From Achatina immaculata (Eukaryota; Mollusca; Gastropoda; Stylommatophora; Achatinidae): 64,000 nucleotides of DNA. A program made the translations under genes and the position numbers. Where the stretch lies: NCBI GenBank assembly GCA_009760885.1, contig CM019713.1:80678486-80742485 (forward strand), given 5' to 3'. Below, piece after piece: positions 22,954 to 35,495 of this stretch. The notes below the pieces were generated by a model that saw only the letters and a list, made by a program, of their open reading frames with translations, was not told the origin of the DNA and ran no database searches. Every line of letters begins with the position of its first letter. Positions within the stretch are counted from its first letter, which is position 1.

Positions 22954-25412
22954 CTAGGTCTGTTTTGAGTCAAGAGTCACTCCTATGTAAGTTGGTTGGT
23001 TGTCCATCCTTAAGGATATTTCATTTACAAAGATCTTACCTGCTTTCTGTTTAGATGAGAGAGTGAACAAAGTTGTACTTGATTTCTCTGTGTTTATACT
23101 TACACACCATTTGTTTGTCCATGGTGTCAAGATATCTGCTGCTCTTTGGAGTCTCTGTGCAGCAACTGTCGCATATTCATCCGTACACCACATGACCAGA
23201 TCATCTGCATACAGTGCCGCTTTGATTCCATAGGGGAGTTCCTTGACCAGGTCATTAATGAATACAAGGAATAGTGTAGGGGAAAGGACTCCTCCTTGTG
23301 GTACACCGTGTCGCAGAAGTACTTTCTGGCTGTTGTGTCCATCCATTACTACTCTAGCTCTTCTATTGTGTAAATATGACTTTATCCAGTTGTATAGTCT
23401 TCCATTCACATCGCAGTTTCTTAGTTTCCACAGCAGACCTTTTTTCCATACTTTATCAAAGGCTTTCTTATCCATGCTGCTAGTACAAGGTTTTTCTGTT
23501 GAAATGCATCCTCAATCTCTTGAGAGAGATAGGTCACTTGATCTTCCGTACTGTAGTACTGCCTAAATCCTGCTTGTTGTGGAACGAGAAGGTTTCACTT
23601 TCTAGGTACCATTTTAGCCTCAGGTCAGTGATGCGTTCCATCGTTTTGCATAGACAGCTAGTGAGACTGATTGGCCTGTAGCTGGAGGCAGTATCACTGT
23701 TTTTCCCTGGCTTTAGCAGTGGTACCATGCTTGCTTCTTTCCAGATTTGAGGTAACTTACCTATGCTCCAGCACGTATTGATAATGTCCAACAGCTTTCC
23801 CATTGCTGCCATTCCCAGGTTCTTGATCATTTCATTGGACACTCCATCTGGTCCTGGTGATTTCCTTGGTTTCAGTTTACTAACTGCTAAGTCTAACTCA
23901 CTGCGTGTGATTGGTGTATCCGTGACCTCCACTTTTCTGACTTGTTCCTCTTCTTTCTGTGGGTCAATGCGCACTGTACGCTCTATTCTCTGGATGGATA
24001 TCAATGGTGCAGTCCTGTGCAAACATGCGAGCAAAGTGATCTGCTACCTGCTTACCTGTAAGAGTTTTCCCATCCTCTATTAGTGTAATCTTTGTATTTC
24101 TTCCAGTACGCTCATCATTTAACTGTTTGATTAGTTTCCACAGTTTCCTTCCATCCTTTTCAAAGTTTAGGAACTCTGCTTTCTCTCTCCAACTTTCCCG
24201 TCTGGCTTGCAGCTTGGCTCTCTGAAATTTGGCCTTAGAATGTTGGTAATTATTGTGGTGCACTTGGCATGGTGTATTTTCTGCTTGCTTTCGAGCTGCT
24301 TCCACATCATCATGGAGTTTTCCCAGCTCACTAGACCAGTATGGTTTATAGTCCCTGCGAGCTCCTCTGGGAATGGTTTCACGAGCGGCCTGAAGGATAC
24401 AGTTATTGAATTCCTTCACTGTGTTGTTAATATCCTTACCTTCTATGGACAGCTGTCCCACCAGGATACCTGTACGATGTCTGTACATTGTCCAGTTTGC
24501 TTTTTTATAGTTCCATCTCCGGAGAGGACTACTGGTGTTAAGGAGTTCATTTTCTATTGTCAGGAATACTGGTCGATGGTCGCTACCTCCAAGTTGTTTT
24601 CCAACTTCACGTGTAATGTTCCACTTCAGTTCTGGAGAGTGGAATGCCAGATCTGGTGCTGAGGTTGTATGCAAAGTCCTTGAGTAAAATGTTGAGGGAT
24701 CTATTGGCTTGTTGATCAGGAGAAGTCCATTATCATCCTTCCAGCTCTCAACTTCCTCTCCTCTCTTGTCTATGTGGTCATAGCCCCAGCTCTGGGAATG
24801 GCTGTTAAAATCGCCACAGACCATCAGTCTCTCTTTGTGTGGGATTGTTTCTAGAGCAAGTGGGCGGTCATTAGGACAGTAATAGTTAAGGAGGTGGAAA
24901 TCTGTATTACTGCTTTTTAGATGGATCATCTGATATTCGGCTCCTCCCATGAACACTCCCACCTGACATGCGCTGATGTTATTCTTAACAAGTGTGAGTA
25001 CTCCTCCTTTTCTTCTGTCCTGTCGGTCTGATCTAAAACACTGATAACCTCTGTTTTTAAAGATGGCATCTTTGGTTAGGGATGTCTCCTGTATGCAGCA
25101 TATACTTACCTGCTCTGCAAAAAGTATGTTCTCTAGTTCAACCTTTTTGCTATAGCCATCTCTAACACTGCTGCATTCTAACACATCAGCATTCCACTGC
25201 ATTATTTTAAGTTCTTGCTTTTTGGCTGTTTTTTTCCGTTGTATGTTTTGGCCAGTAGCTCTACTCTCGTGTCTCCTGACTCCACAAGACGAACTGAGAG
25301 GACCTCCAGTAGCATTAGGTGGACCCTTACGAGGCAGTGGGCCCGGCACTGCACCTGCCTGGTTAGTCTTCACAGGGCGAGCACCATGTTTGAAAACTGC
25401 AGATAGAGACAT
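22954..25412 (-). pseudogene. ORF2 of family D LINE: endonuclease and reverse transcriptase
   Basis: Frame 25412-23964 starts with a basic N-terminus and holds the APE-type endonuclease: IMQWNADVL, CCIQETSL (catalytic Glu), MVCGDFNSHSQSWGYD and GGSDHRPVFL (catalytic SDH). The next frame (24034-23534) overlaps and holds RT motifs KSPGPDGVSNEMIK and YRPISLTSCLCKTMERI; 23475-22954 holds KAFDKVW (motif A), GVPQGGVLSPTLFLVFINDL, AALYADDLVMW (YADD catalytic motif) and TYIGVTLDSK. Two frameshifts break the reading frame, but motifs are well kept, so it died recently. Confidence 0.88.
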
Positions 25413-26324
25413 TTCATTAGCGATAATGCGTGTTACCCTGATTTTTGCAATGCGCTTTTTGGCTGGGTAACTCCGACTTCAGCACCTTTCCTTGCTAGGG
25501 CAGACTGTGGTCTTGCTCGGACTGCCATGAAGACAGTGTGGCTGGCCTGGCCAAAACTTTGTTTTCCAGCCTCTGGTGACTGTACTTAAGCCCCTTATCT
25601 ATGTCAGATGGTTTTGAGACAGTTCCATAAAGACACTCCGACTTTGAGATGAGGAATCTGATGAGTGCTTCAACGATATCCATTCCCCGCCACCCACAGT
25701 CTACTGGCTCTGTTTTGTTTACATCATTCTGATAGCCATTGTTGTAAAGACCCATAGGCTTGCCACGTCCTGGAACCATTGGTTTCACACCAGATTGTCC
25801 TCATCCCCGCCAGAAATCTCCATGTCCCCATCCGTCCACCAACCTGACATTACATTTTACAAAAATAACAATTACAATTAGTGTTGATTGTTATAAGTTT
25901 CTGGGCTACAGAAGTAGGTCGGAGTTTTTAAGCAAACAGACCCATGTTCCCTGTCTCATGAAACACTATGTTAAGATAAGTGTGCTCTTAACACAGTTGT
26001 TCCCAGGTGGGATGGCAGTAGATAACATGGTCTGCTTTATTAGTTGCCTGAATAAATAATTTAATAGTCAGAGAATCAATTATTTTTCATCTTTGTATCA
26101 TTTTAGAGACAGCAGTAATAACAGAAATAATCAAGGTTAAATTACGTTGTAATACTTGTATGATGTGGCTAATAATAAGCAATAATAATAATAATAATGA
26201 TAAACAGCATGCTCAGGGTTGACTGATTAGCGGGTGATTGTTTATTTTTATATTATATATGTATAATGTACAACAATGTTAATAAACTAACTGGAATAAT
26301 TTAATACACTGTTCAAAAAAAAAA

Positions 26325-26905
26325 AAAAAAAAAGAAATGCAACACTTTATCCTTTCCTTCACCTTTTCACATCGGCGCCGCACAGCAACCCTTACTTCTT
26401 TTCCGCAGTTTCTTCCTTGACCGGGATGAGCTTCACTCCACGCGCAGCATCCGAAGAATGTCGCCAACAGTGTCTTAACCTCTGGGGTAAGCCGGTTCAG
26501 GCATTTCACCCGATATGAGTGCACTTAGTACGTGATCGATCTCAGGACGAGAGGTGCCGTTGTTTGACTGTTTGCTCCGCTTTATCCTTTCTACCACCGT
26601 TTCTGCAGTGGTGCCGCGCGGCAATCCCCTTTGTACTTTTCTTCACTGCCCGAGAGGAGCACCGTTCCACGCAAGGCAGCAGCTGAAGAATCTCGCCAGC
26701 AGCATTAGATGAGCTACCAAACGTGTCTCACATCTACCATAAGTGTCTGGTTTTCAGTCGCCACATAATCGCTTTCGCCCTTACTCCTATCAGTTTAAAC
26801 AGTTCTGCCACGAGAAGGCCAAGAGCTGGACTTGACTGTCAGAGGCTGTTTGAGACGCACGCTGTTGGAGCAGAGAGTGAATTCTCCACCCCACCTCCGG
26901 CAATA
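26325..26905. other. Unrecognised higher-GC segment with two diverged halves
   Basis: It replaces the Tc1 interior of block 2: the left Tc1 end (actgttcaaaa) is kept at about 26310, then the sequence changes. Two related stretches, from 26344 (ctttatcctttccttcacct) and from 26579 (ctttatcctttctaccaccg), each continue with a gccgc-x-cagcaa/gccgcgcggcaa motif and agctgaagaat/gcatccgaagaat. A minus frame (26524-26279, TPEVKTLLATFFGCC) is unassigned. It may be part of an unknown retroelement. Confidence 0.4.
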
Positions 26906-26909
26906 ACAG

Positions 26910-27420
26910 TCCTTATAACCTATGTTTCAAATCTGATTGACATAATCTTGCATGCTTCTACTTCAATCTCTTACAGAGAATTCTCCGTACTGTTGATTGC
27001 GAGACTCATAGCTGTAAACTTGCACGTGTAGTGGACTTGCGGGGACTTCGTTGGAAAGTTTCTCTAACACGATTCACAGTTTCTTTGTTTGGTCCTGGAC
27101 GTCCCTACCGAGGAGCTGTGCACAGACAACCTTCATCCTGGAATTTCATTTACCACTTCATGATACTGTTGAAAAGATGTACTGCCTTCTGGGATTTCAC
27201 TCGAAATCGACGTTGCACAGTCAAAATTGACAAGGTTCTTGCGTATTCCAAAACACAAAGTGACTGCTAACGTTTACTGAACGCCATATTTCCTACTGCT
27301 GCTTCTAGCATCAAACCAAGGGAGCTCTTCGAACGGGGTTTTCAAATAAACTTTGAAGAGTTTCTCTCACACTTGGCGTAAGAATAATCATGATCCGTTA
27401 CATTGTTTGTGTGTTGTGAA
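26910..27420 (-). mobile_element. DUF4817-type transposon relic, truncated (block 3)
   Basis: Only the N-terminal half and 5' flank of the relic are present (minus strand, about 27270-26930: the GRPGP and RKSTTRASL region is recognisable from ggtcctggacgtccctaccg). The C-terminal part with the 33-bp unit is missing because block 3 begins here, next to the unknown GC-rich segment. Confidence 0.68.
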
Positions 27421-28184
27421 GTTTAGAAATGCTTAAAGACTTAGATATAGTCCTGTATAATACAATTTCTAAAACAGAGCAGAGCTTTATAATATAATAC
27501 AACTTCTAACACAGAGAAAAGCTTAATAGTACATTAGATCTTGTAAAAGATATCTCAGACGATTAGAAACATGTAAATATCTGTGGACACTAATCTTAAA
27601 TGTTGAATAAAACGTTCACTTCAATATAGTTTATGTTCTTGTTATAGGGTGCCGGTACAGTTAAGTTTAGTAAATCCAGATATTACCTTAATGTTAGGAG
27701 AGCTTGGTCATAAATGTGTATACATTCTTTCATATTTCACACGCGCCCTTGTTATCTGTTCTAGCTTGGCTTCATTCAGGTTCAGATGAAGACACACCAG
27801 TGCTATGATTAGATTCTTCTCTAATTTGTATTAAAACTATCATTATACTCTTTTATTTTCCACGTGATGAATGCTGTATGATGCAGTTTTCATCATAAAC
27901 ACAAATCTTTGTATTTTTTTTCATCTTCATCACTACCCCAGTCAACCCCCGTGTGCTATAAGGAAGCAAGAACATTTCAGAAGTTTGTCCAGAATTTATA
28001 GCCCCATGATTTCAAATATAAACCAAAGACCCAACTAAAGTCCTTTTTTTACATGATTACGAGGAAAAGTAAAATGTATCTTTCTAAGGTTAAACGGTCT
28101 CTCTGACGATTTTTTGACATTACAGTGTTACAATAACCAGACTCCTCATACAAAAATGCAATAGTTTTACAAAGAAACATTTAC

Positions 28185-28265
28185 CTGGTGAAATTTGACA
28201 ACATCTGAAGAATCAAATCCCCGATTTGAGGATTCACGCTTATAGGAGGTCCAGCATAAGCACGT
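28185..28265 (-). CDS. Array exon copy C, NEK-like alpha-H cassette
   Basis: This 81-nt open exon has acceptor ttgttcctcctag and donor gtaaatgt, phase 2-2. It codes RAYAGPPISVNPQIGDLILQ then MLSNFT and a split Arg. It is closest to copy E (12 differences counted in 81 nt, 11 of them changing residues). The first Gly is replaced by Arg and the helix Leu-Arg by Ile-Gly, so this variant departs furthest from the NEK consensus among the open copies. Confidence 0.74.
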
Positions 28266-28717
28266 CTAGGAGGAACAAATAATTTCAAAAATAATTCTCA
28301 CGTCACATGATGGGACATTTAACTTACACATGAAATGTCCTTTTTAAAGTCTTAAAATCTGTCTCAATTGAAAAATTGTAAATTATCACACACGTAAAGT
28401 AATCAAATACGCCATGTTTTACAATAACAACAGTATTAAATAACGTGGTCTGCTTTATTAATTGCCTGAATAAATAATTTACTAGTCAGAGAATCAATTA
28501 TTTTTCATCTTTGTATCATTTAGCGACAGCAGTGTTAAAAGAAATAATCAAGGTTAAATAACATTGTAATACTTGTATGATATGGCTAATAATAAGCATT
28601 AATAATAATGATAAACAGCATGCTCAAAGTTGACTGATTAGCAGTTGACCATTTATTTTTATATTGTATATGTATAATGTACAACATTGTTAATAAACTA
28701 ACTGGAATAATTTAATA

Positions 28718-30202
28718 TACTGTTAAAAAAAAAAAAAAAAAGAAATCGAACACTACTGTAGTTGTAATGGACACCAAAGTTCAAACTTGTATCAACATTT
28801 TATTTTACGGAATTAATGTTTCAGTCTTGGCATGAAGAAACTTTAAGACTTTAATAATGAAATGATGTTCATTAAATTTGTTTTGTACTTTTATTCTTTG
28901 CGACTGAGGCCTCCGTATCATTAAGGTGTATGGCCTCCTCTGGCCTCTATCAGAGAACCACATCTCCTTGACATGGATCCAATTAGCCGTTATATCTGCT
29001 GTTGTGGGATGACTGTCTACTCTTCCTGCAGTGCAAGAGATAACTGTCGGAGACTGGTTTGCCCACGTCATGCTAGCGGACTTGTCTGTTGAGTTCATCC
29101 CATAAGTGTTCTATTGGGTTCATGTTTGATGACATGGATGTCCACGGAATGGTCTGGACGTTGTTGTCAGAGAGGAACTGGGTGGTGAGTTGTGCCACAT
29201 GAGGTCGAGCGTTATCCATCTGAAAACTCGACCCTGGTGCAGACAGAAGTTGAAAGAGGTGGGAACGAAGAAGCTTCAGCCACGTATCGTTGTGCATTAA
29301 GGGGTTCTAAAATTTGCACGACGTATTTTCTTACCATTAAGGTGATAGTCCCCCACATCAGTACGTGTCTATCACCATGTGGAGGAGCCTCATCCACTCC
29401 GTTCCGAGCGTAGCGCTCATGGACTACGTGGTAAACACTTCTCTGTTTCGTTTCGCTGGAGCAGAGAGAATGATTCATCACTAAACCAAAAAACCCTTCT
29501 CCAATCCTTCGCAACAGTCCATTGACGATGCTGGTTCGCCCACTGCGTTCGGTTCTGGTTATGCCGATCTGTACGAACAGCATTTCTGTAGGGTCTTCTA
29601 GCCCAATGACCAGCATCGTGCAGCCGGTTACTGACTATTCATCTGAAAATCGAAGAGCTCCTGTCATTGACTGAATTGTTGAGGATGTTGATGCAAAGCT
29701 ATCTTCAGCAGAAGTTGTGACTATTGGTCTTCCAACTCTCGGCCGATCTGCAGCTGTGCCAGTTTCTTGAAATCGCATCCAAAGACAACTAATAGTGCTT
29801 CTAAGCACATTAAATTGTCTGACCACTACACTTTGTTACTGTCCAGTTTCTTAACGTCAAATGATGATGAGTCGTTTTGTAGTGAGGTGAGCCATATTTG
29901 CGCATTGAATTTTCAAATGAATTGGTTCGAGTAGCGTCAATCTTTTATAGGCATTCAATAAAATGGTCAGTGAGTTTTGTGTTCAGTAAGTTTCACAGGA
30001 TTTTCGTGATTCTGTCATGAGTTATTGTCAAATATGCTGTTTTGACTAATGTCGCTTTTTTGTGCTCATGAATCATCTGCTGAGTACAGTTCAGTTCAGC
30101 AAGACAAGCTGATGACCAAGTGAAAGTTTCAGGCAATTTGACCTTGTCTGATCAGCAAACTTCAATTTAAAACGGATCATCGTATTTGTTTTTTGAACAG
30201 TA
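28718..30202 (-). mobile_element. Tc1-like DNA transposon (block 3)
   Basis: TA-flanked, with left end tactgtta and right end ttttttgaacagta. The minus strand keeps the clearest transposase tail of all copies: FQMDNARPHVAQLTTQFLSD (catalytic DNARPH Asp) and NMNPIEHLWDELNRQVR (second catalytic Glu in NPIEHLWDEL). Upstream, STISCLWMRFQETGTAADRP, RVGRPIVTT gives the helix-turn-helix and GRP motif. Multiple frameshifts. Confidence 0.88.
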
Positions 30203-30344
30203 TATGTGCAGGAAATGGTAAAACTGATATATAACAAACTAACACTGTATATTGTGCAACATTGTTAATAGACTGGCTGGAATAATTTAATATGTACAGG
30301 AAAACGGTAAAACCTTTTTATAAAAAAAGTAAAAAAATAAAAAA

Positions 30345-32397
30345 CTATAGAAGTGAAGAACCGTTTTGAAATCCTGATGGCTGTACAGGAGGAGATGACA
30401 CCAGATGAATTGGCTACGCAGGCCAAAGATATCTTAATAACAACAGCTAAAAACATGGTTCCAGTAAAGAAAACACAAAAGAATGGATGGATTACAGCAG
30501 GTACACTAGAACTGATAAAACAACGTAGAAAAATGAAGACGCAATGGAAAGTGACAAACAATAACACAGAGAAATATAAAAGTTTAACAAAAGAAGTACG
30601 AAGAAACATAAGAAAAGACAAAAAACAATACATACAAGATTGTTGTGAAAGAATAGAAGAACATCAGAAGTGTGGAAGAGATAGTGAAATGTTTAAAGAA
30701 ATGAAGACATTGACGAGAAATGTCACACCTAAGCTAAATGTAATTTGTGATGAGATAGGGAATACCTTGACAGAGACAGAGGAAATTCTAGAAAGATGGA
30801 AGGAATATTGCAAAGGAATGTATGAAACAAGCGACTGTGGAAACAGAAATCAACAGTGTGAATTATTATTGGAGGAGAAAGAACCCAAACCGACAATAGA
30901 AGAAGTTTTATGGGCAATAAATAATCTGAAAAGTGGTAAATCACCAGGATGTGATGAGATAACAGCCGAATTTATTAAAGCAGGAGGAAAGGAGTGTGCA
31001 ACAATCTATCATGCAATGTGCAAAAAGATATGGCATTCAGGTATTTGGCCAAAAGAATGGAAAAGAACTGTATTCATACCACTGCCAAAAAAGGGTAACC
31101 TGAAATTATGCACAAACTACAGAACTGTTGCCCTGATTACTCATGCCAGTAAAATTCTGTTAAAAATCATAATGGGTAGACTTCGTAGGAAAATAGAAGA
31201 AGAAGTCAATATAATCCAAGCTGGTTTCAGGCAAGGAAGAGGATCATATATTCAATCTAAGATTAATAATAGAGAAATGCAAAGAGTTTAATGTGAATCT
31301 ATATTTAGCCTTTATAGACTATTCAAATGCATTTGATTGTGTACAACACCAGAAACTTTGGGAAACAATGGAAAAATGGCATTTCCAATACATTTGATAC
31401 AATTAACATCACTGCTGTATCTAGACCAACAAGCAGCAGTAAGAATAAATGGTGAAACAACAACTTGGTTTGACATAAAACAAGTGGTCCGTCAGGGGTG
31501 CATATTGTCACACTACTTATTTAACTTGTATACTGAAAATATAATGAGGAATGCTAGAGAAGATGTAGACAAAGAACATTATGATGCCATAACAATTGGA
31601 GGTTATGAAACACCAGAGATTAGATATGCTGATGACACAGTGTTACTGTCCACAACACAAAAAGGAATGGAAAAACTAATTATCTCAGTCTGTAAGAGCA
31701 GCGGAGAGCAAAACCTCTATCTTAATGCGAAGAAAACTAAATTAATGACAAATAACAAAACAAACAAGGCAACTGAAATATGTATCAATGAGGAAAAACT
31801 GGAAGAAAGGGAGAGGTTTGAATATCTTGGATCACTACTAAATAGTAGTGGAGATACAATGAAGGAAATTAAAATGAGGACGTCTATCGCTTTTAAGAAA
31901 GTAAAACAACTGAAAAATCTGTGGACAGGAGCAGACAGAACCACAAGAATAAGATTTTTAAGGGCATGCATCTTTCCCATCGCAAAATATACCTGTGAGA
32001 CCTAGACACTTGACAAAACAGCTGAGAAACACATAGATGCCTTTGAATGTAAATGCTACAGAAGAGTTCTCCAAATTTCATGGACACAAAAAAGAAGAAA
32101 TATATCTATACTACAAGAGCTTAATATAGTAGAAGGCTGGCTAGTAAAGAGGATTAAGGAGAGACAACTTAAATATTTTAGATACATTAAACGTCATGAT
32201 AATTAGAGAATACCGTATTGGAAGGATACACAATGGGAAAAAGAAAGAGAGGAAGACAAAAACGAAGATGGCTGCAAGACATCGTTGATGATCTGCAAAT
32301 GGATGCATCAGCAGCAGGCCATCTTGCTCGCACCCGAGAGGCCTACTGGAGAGCTGTTAGGGAGGTAAAGTTCCGCATCTGACATGCAAATGAATGT
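30345..32397 (+). mobile_element. LINE (family C), 5'-truncated
   Basis: Inserted in block 3 between the Tc1 flank and the RTE-B fragment. Coding starts without an endonuclease. RT motifs in 30353-31291: KSGKSPGCDEITAEFIKAGG, WKRTVFIPLPKKGNL, and IIQAGFRQGRGS. A frameshift follows, then FIDYSNAFDCVQH (about 31310), VVRQGCILSHYLFNLYTENI and IRYADDTVLLST (YADD) in 31337-32005, and the C-terminal RQLKYFRYIKRHD. The end is CRI-like codons then catgcaaatgaatg, matching the (GAAT) tails elsewhere. Confidence 0.83.
30353..32005 (+). pseudogene. Reverse transcriptase of family C LINE, frameshifted
   Basis: Two long frames (312 and 222 residues) cover RT fingers to thumb. They are separated by a frameshift at about 31290, exactly before motif A (FIDYSNAFD). 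A stop TAG at 32003-32005 truncates the thumb. Otherwise the RT core residues (Asp of motif A, YADD of motif C, the QG of motif B as RQGCILS) are kept, so the copy is fairly young. Confidence 0.82.
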
Positions 32398-33060
32398 CGA
32401 GCTTTTCAACCTCATCAAGAGATATTGTTTATACTAAACCGGCCAGTCTTAACAATGTCCTCTTTAGAGTTTCACCTGGCCGGCCACTTTTGTTTTTTTA
32501 GGGCTTTTGTGTTCCACTTGTAGCTTGTTTTGGGATTCTTGGTTGTTTCTTCTCATCACATGACCGACATATGTCAATATCTTTTTCTGATCAGACAGTT
32601 TGTTGTTTGCTCATCTGTCTTATCTCTGCTTTGTTCTTGAATTCGTTAAATTTTATAGAGAGTATTTACTTGAGGCATTTGTTTTCAAAAGTGTCCAAAT
32701 TTTTGTCTATTTCTTTATTTATTTTCCAGCTTTCACATGCACCAATGACGGTGGATATTACATTTCAATTGAATAACTTTAACATGGTTTTTGAGCTTAT
32801 AACTTTCCAATGCCATATGTTCTCAAGATTCTTGAATATCAATGCTGCTTTTGCAATTCGAATTCCAACTTCTCTTTTCGTGTAACCATCCTGTATACGT
32901 AGCTGGCAAGGTATGCAGATTGGTTTACTTCTTCAACAGCTGTTCCTTCTTCGTATATTTTTTTCCTTCGTGATTAATCAGAAGTTTCATTTTTTTTTCT
33001 TTTTTCTTTGTTAATTTTAAATACTATTTTACTAGCCATCGAAGACATGATATCTGTTAT
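32398..33060 (-). mobile_element. RTE-type LINE 3' fragment (family B, block 3)
   Basis: Resumes with gagcttttcaacctcatcaa after the family C insertion and ends at gccatcgaagacatgatatc, parallel to block 1. Reading frames are decayed. Confidence 0.68.
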
Positions 33061-33314
33061 TACAGTAACATGATTGAAGGAAATACGCAGAATTTGGATT
33101 AATATGCAGTTTATATTCTATTTCAAGATGTAATTTATATGCAATTGATTTTTTTGTTTAAAACTGTGATTAATGTATACAGTTAATTTTGAACATAAAA
33201 GTGTGATTATTTTCAACTAAAATCTTTAATCCTGCAACTAACTGTGATTATACTTTTAACAACACAGCAGTCCTACTGATTGTTTATTTTGAAAGTTAAA
33301 CCTGAGAAAACATG

Positions 33315-34040
33315 AATTAAACTTGATAACAACTAAACTGTCTAAGCGAGTCCTGGTTGTACAGAGTCACTGCTGTAGCAAAGATCACTCTTCAGTCATT
33401 TGTAAGTCATGCCTATCATGGTCCACCAGAGACACAGCAGCTGTGATACGGTTGCAAATATCCTTGAGATTAACGGGGACATGGTTGCCAAGATCCTGGA
33501 GATTAGCGTGGAGTGCTGGCACAAAGACGGTGTCCTCCACAAATCAACACAAGAAAAAAAAATCGCAGTTAGTTAAATCAGGGGACCGGGTTGTCCACCC
33601 CATTAAGGAGTCATCTTGTCGTCCTCTGTGCCCTCTCCGTTTTTGTTTCAAATTTGACTGACATAATCTTGCGTGCTTCTACTTCAGTCTCTTACAGAGA
33701 ATTCTACGTACTGTTGATTGCAAGACTCCTAGCTATAAACATGCACGTGTAGTGGACTTGCGGGGACTTCCTTGGTAGGCTTCTCTAACACGATTCACAG
33801 TTTCTTTGCTTGGTCCTGGACGTCCCTGCTGTTGAGCTGTGCACAGACAACCTTCATACTGTTATTTCATATACCATTTCTTGATACTACTGAAAACATG
33901 TGCTGCCTTCTGGAATTCCACTCGAAATCGACGTTGTACAGTCAAAATGTACAAGTTTCTTGCATATTCCAAAACGCAAAGTGACTGCTAACGTTTACTG
34001 AACGCCATACTTGCTGCTGCTGCCTTCTAGCACCAAATCA
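33315..34040 (-). mobile_element. DUF4817-type transposon relic (block 4)
   Basis: Same core-deleted structure as block 2, with two 33-bp units at the C-terminal end (ttgagattaacggggacatg then gttgccaagatcctggagat). Stops and shifts throughout. Confidence 0.75.
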
Positions 34041-34969
34041 AGGGAGCTCTTCGCGCGGGGTTTGTAAATAAAACTTGAAGAGTTTATCTCATACTTGGCG
34101 TAAGAATAGTCATGATCCGTTACATTGTTTCTTTGTTGCGAAATTTCGAAATGCTTAAAGACTTATAAATATTTCTGTATAAATACAGTTTATAAAAACA
34201 GAGCTTAGCTTTATAATATAATACAACTTCTAGAACAGAGACCAGCTTAATGATAAATTAGCTCTTGTAAAAGATTTCTCAGACGATTAGTAACATGTAA
34301 ATATCTGTGGACACTAATCTTAAATGTTGAATAAAACATTCACTTCAATATAGTTCATGTTCTTGGTAGAGGGTGGCGGTACAGTTAAATTTAATATATC
34401 GAGCCATGGCCTTAATGTTAGGAGAGCGTGGTCATAAATGTGTAAACATTCTTTCATATTTCACACACACTCTTGTTATCTATTTTAGCTGGGCTTCATT
34501 GTCGACAAACTATTTATAAAGATTCATTATTCATTTCTCGTTTCAAACTGTACGCATCATTCAAGTTCAGATGAAGACACAACAGTTTAATGATTAGATT
34601 CTTCTCTAATTTGTACTAAAACTATCATAATACTCTTTTATTTTCCACATGGTGAATGCTGTATGATGCAGTCTTCATCATAAATACAAATCTTTGTATT
34701 TTTTTCCAGCTTCATCACTACCCCAGTCAACCCCCGTGTGCTATAAGGAAGCAAGAACATATCAGAACTTTGTCCAGAATTTACGACCCCACGATTTCAA
34801 ATATAAACCAAAGACTCAACTAAAGTCCTTTTTGTACATGATTACGAGGAAAAGCAAAATGTATCTTTCTAAGGTTAAACGGTCTCTCTGTCGATTTTTT
34901 GACATAACAGTGTTACAATAACCAGACTCCTCATACAAAAATGCAGTAGTTTTACAGAGAAACATTTAC

Positions 34970-35037
34970 CTGATGTCCATTGAAATCATATTCCATAGTT
35001 CAGGATTCAAGCTGGATGGAAGTAGACATAAATACCA
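34970..35037 (-). pseudogene. Array exon copy D, damaged or shortened alpha-H cassette
   Basis: This copy has the usual donor gtaaatgt but the ancestral acceptor CAG has become CAA (cctcccaa), and there are deletions totalling 13 nt relative to the 81-nt copies, including a 1-nt frameshift in the first half. Read from the old acceptor it is broken. However, a new acceptor ctacttccatccag lies inside the exon, and from it (34970-35011) 42 nt are open in the correct phase, coding LNPELWNMISMDI plus the split Arg codon. It is either a dying exon or a shortened functional one. Confidence 0.6.
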
Positions 35038-35495
35038 TTGGGAGGAACAAATAATTTTTAAAATAATTCTTACGTCACATGATGGGACATTTAACTTTTA
35101 CATGAAAGTCTTTGTTTTTAAAGTCTTAAAATCTGTCTCTATTTATGAAATGTAAATTATCACACACGTAGAGTAATCAGGTACGCCATGTTTTACAATA
35201 ACAATAGCAGTAAATAACGTAGTCTGCTTTATTAATTGTCTGAATAAATAACTTAATAGTCAGAGAATCAATTATTTTTCACCTTTATATCATTTTAATT
35301 ACAGCAGTATTAAAAGAAACAATCAAAGTTAAATTACGTTGTAATACTTGTATGATGTGGGTAAGAATAAGAAATAATAATAATAATGATAAACAGTATG
35401 CTCAAATTTGACTGATTAGCGGTTGACCATTTATTTTTATATTGTATATGTATAATGTACAACTGTGTTAATAAAATAACTGGAATAATTTAATA

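Larger units (their letters stand above)
20618..25998 (-). mobile_element. I-like LINE with APE endonuclease, RT and RNase H (family D)
   Basis: The 5.4-kb element is inserted in block 2. Flanking direct repeats are atggcagtaaat (left, about 20606-20617) and atggcagtagat (right, about 25999-26010), one mismatch in 12. Orientation is minus, and the 3' end carries a (GAA)n tail (20618-20640). It codes an ORF1 remnant (25788-25430), ORF2 endonuclease (25412-24500), RT (24034-22950) and RNase H (22419-20700, split by an LTR). The block-2 sequence resumes at 26011. Confidence 0.87.
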
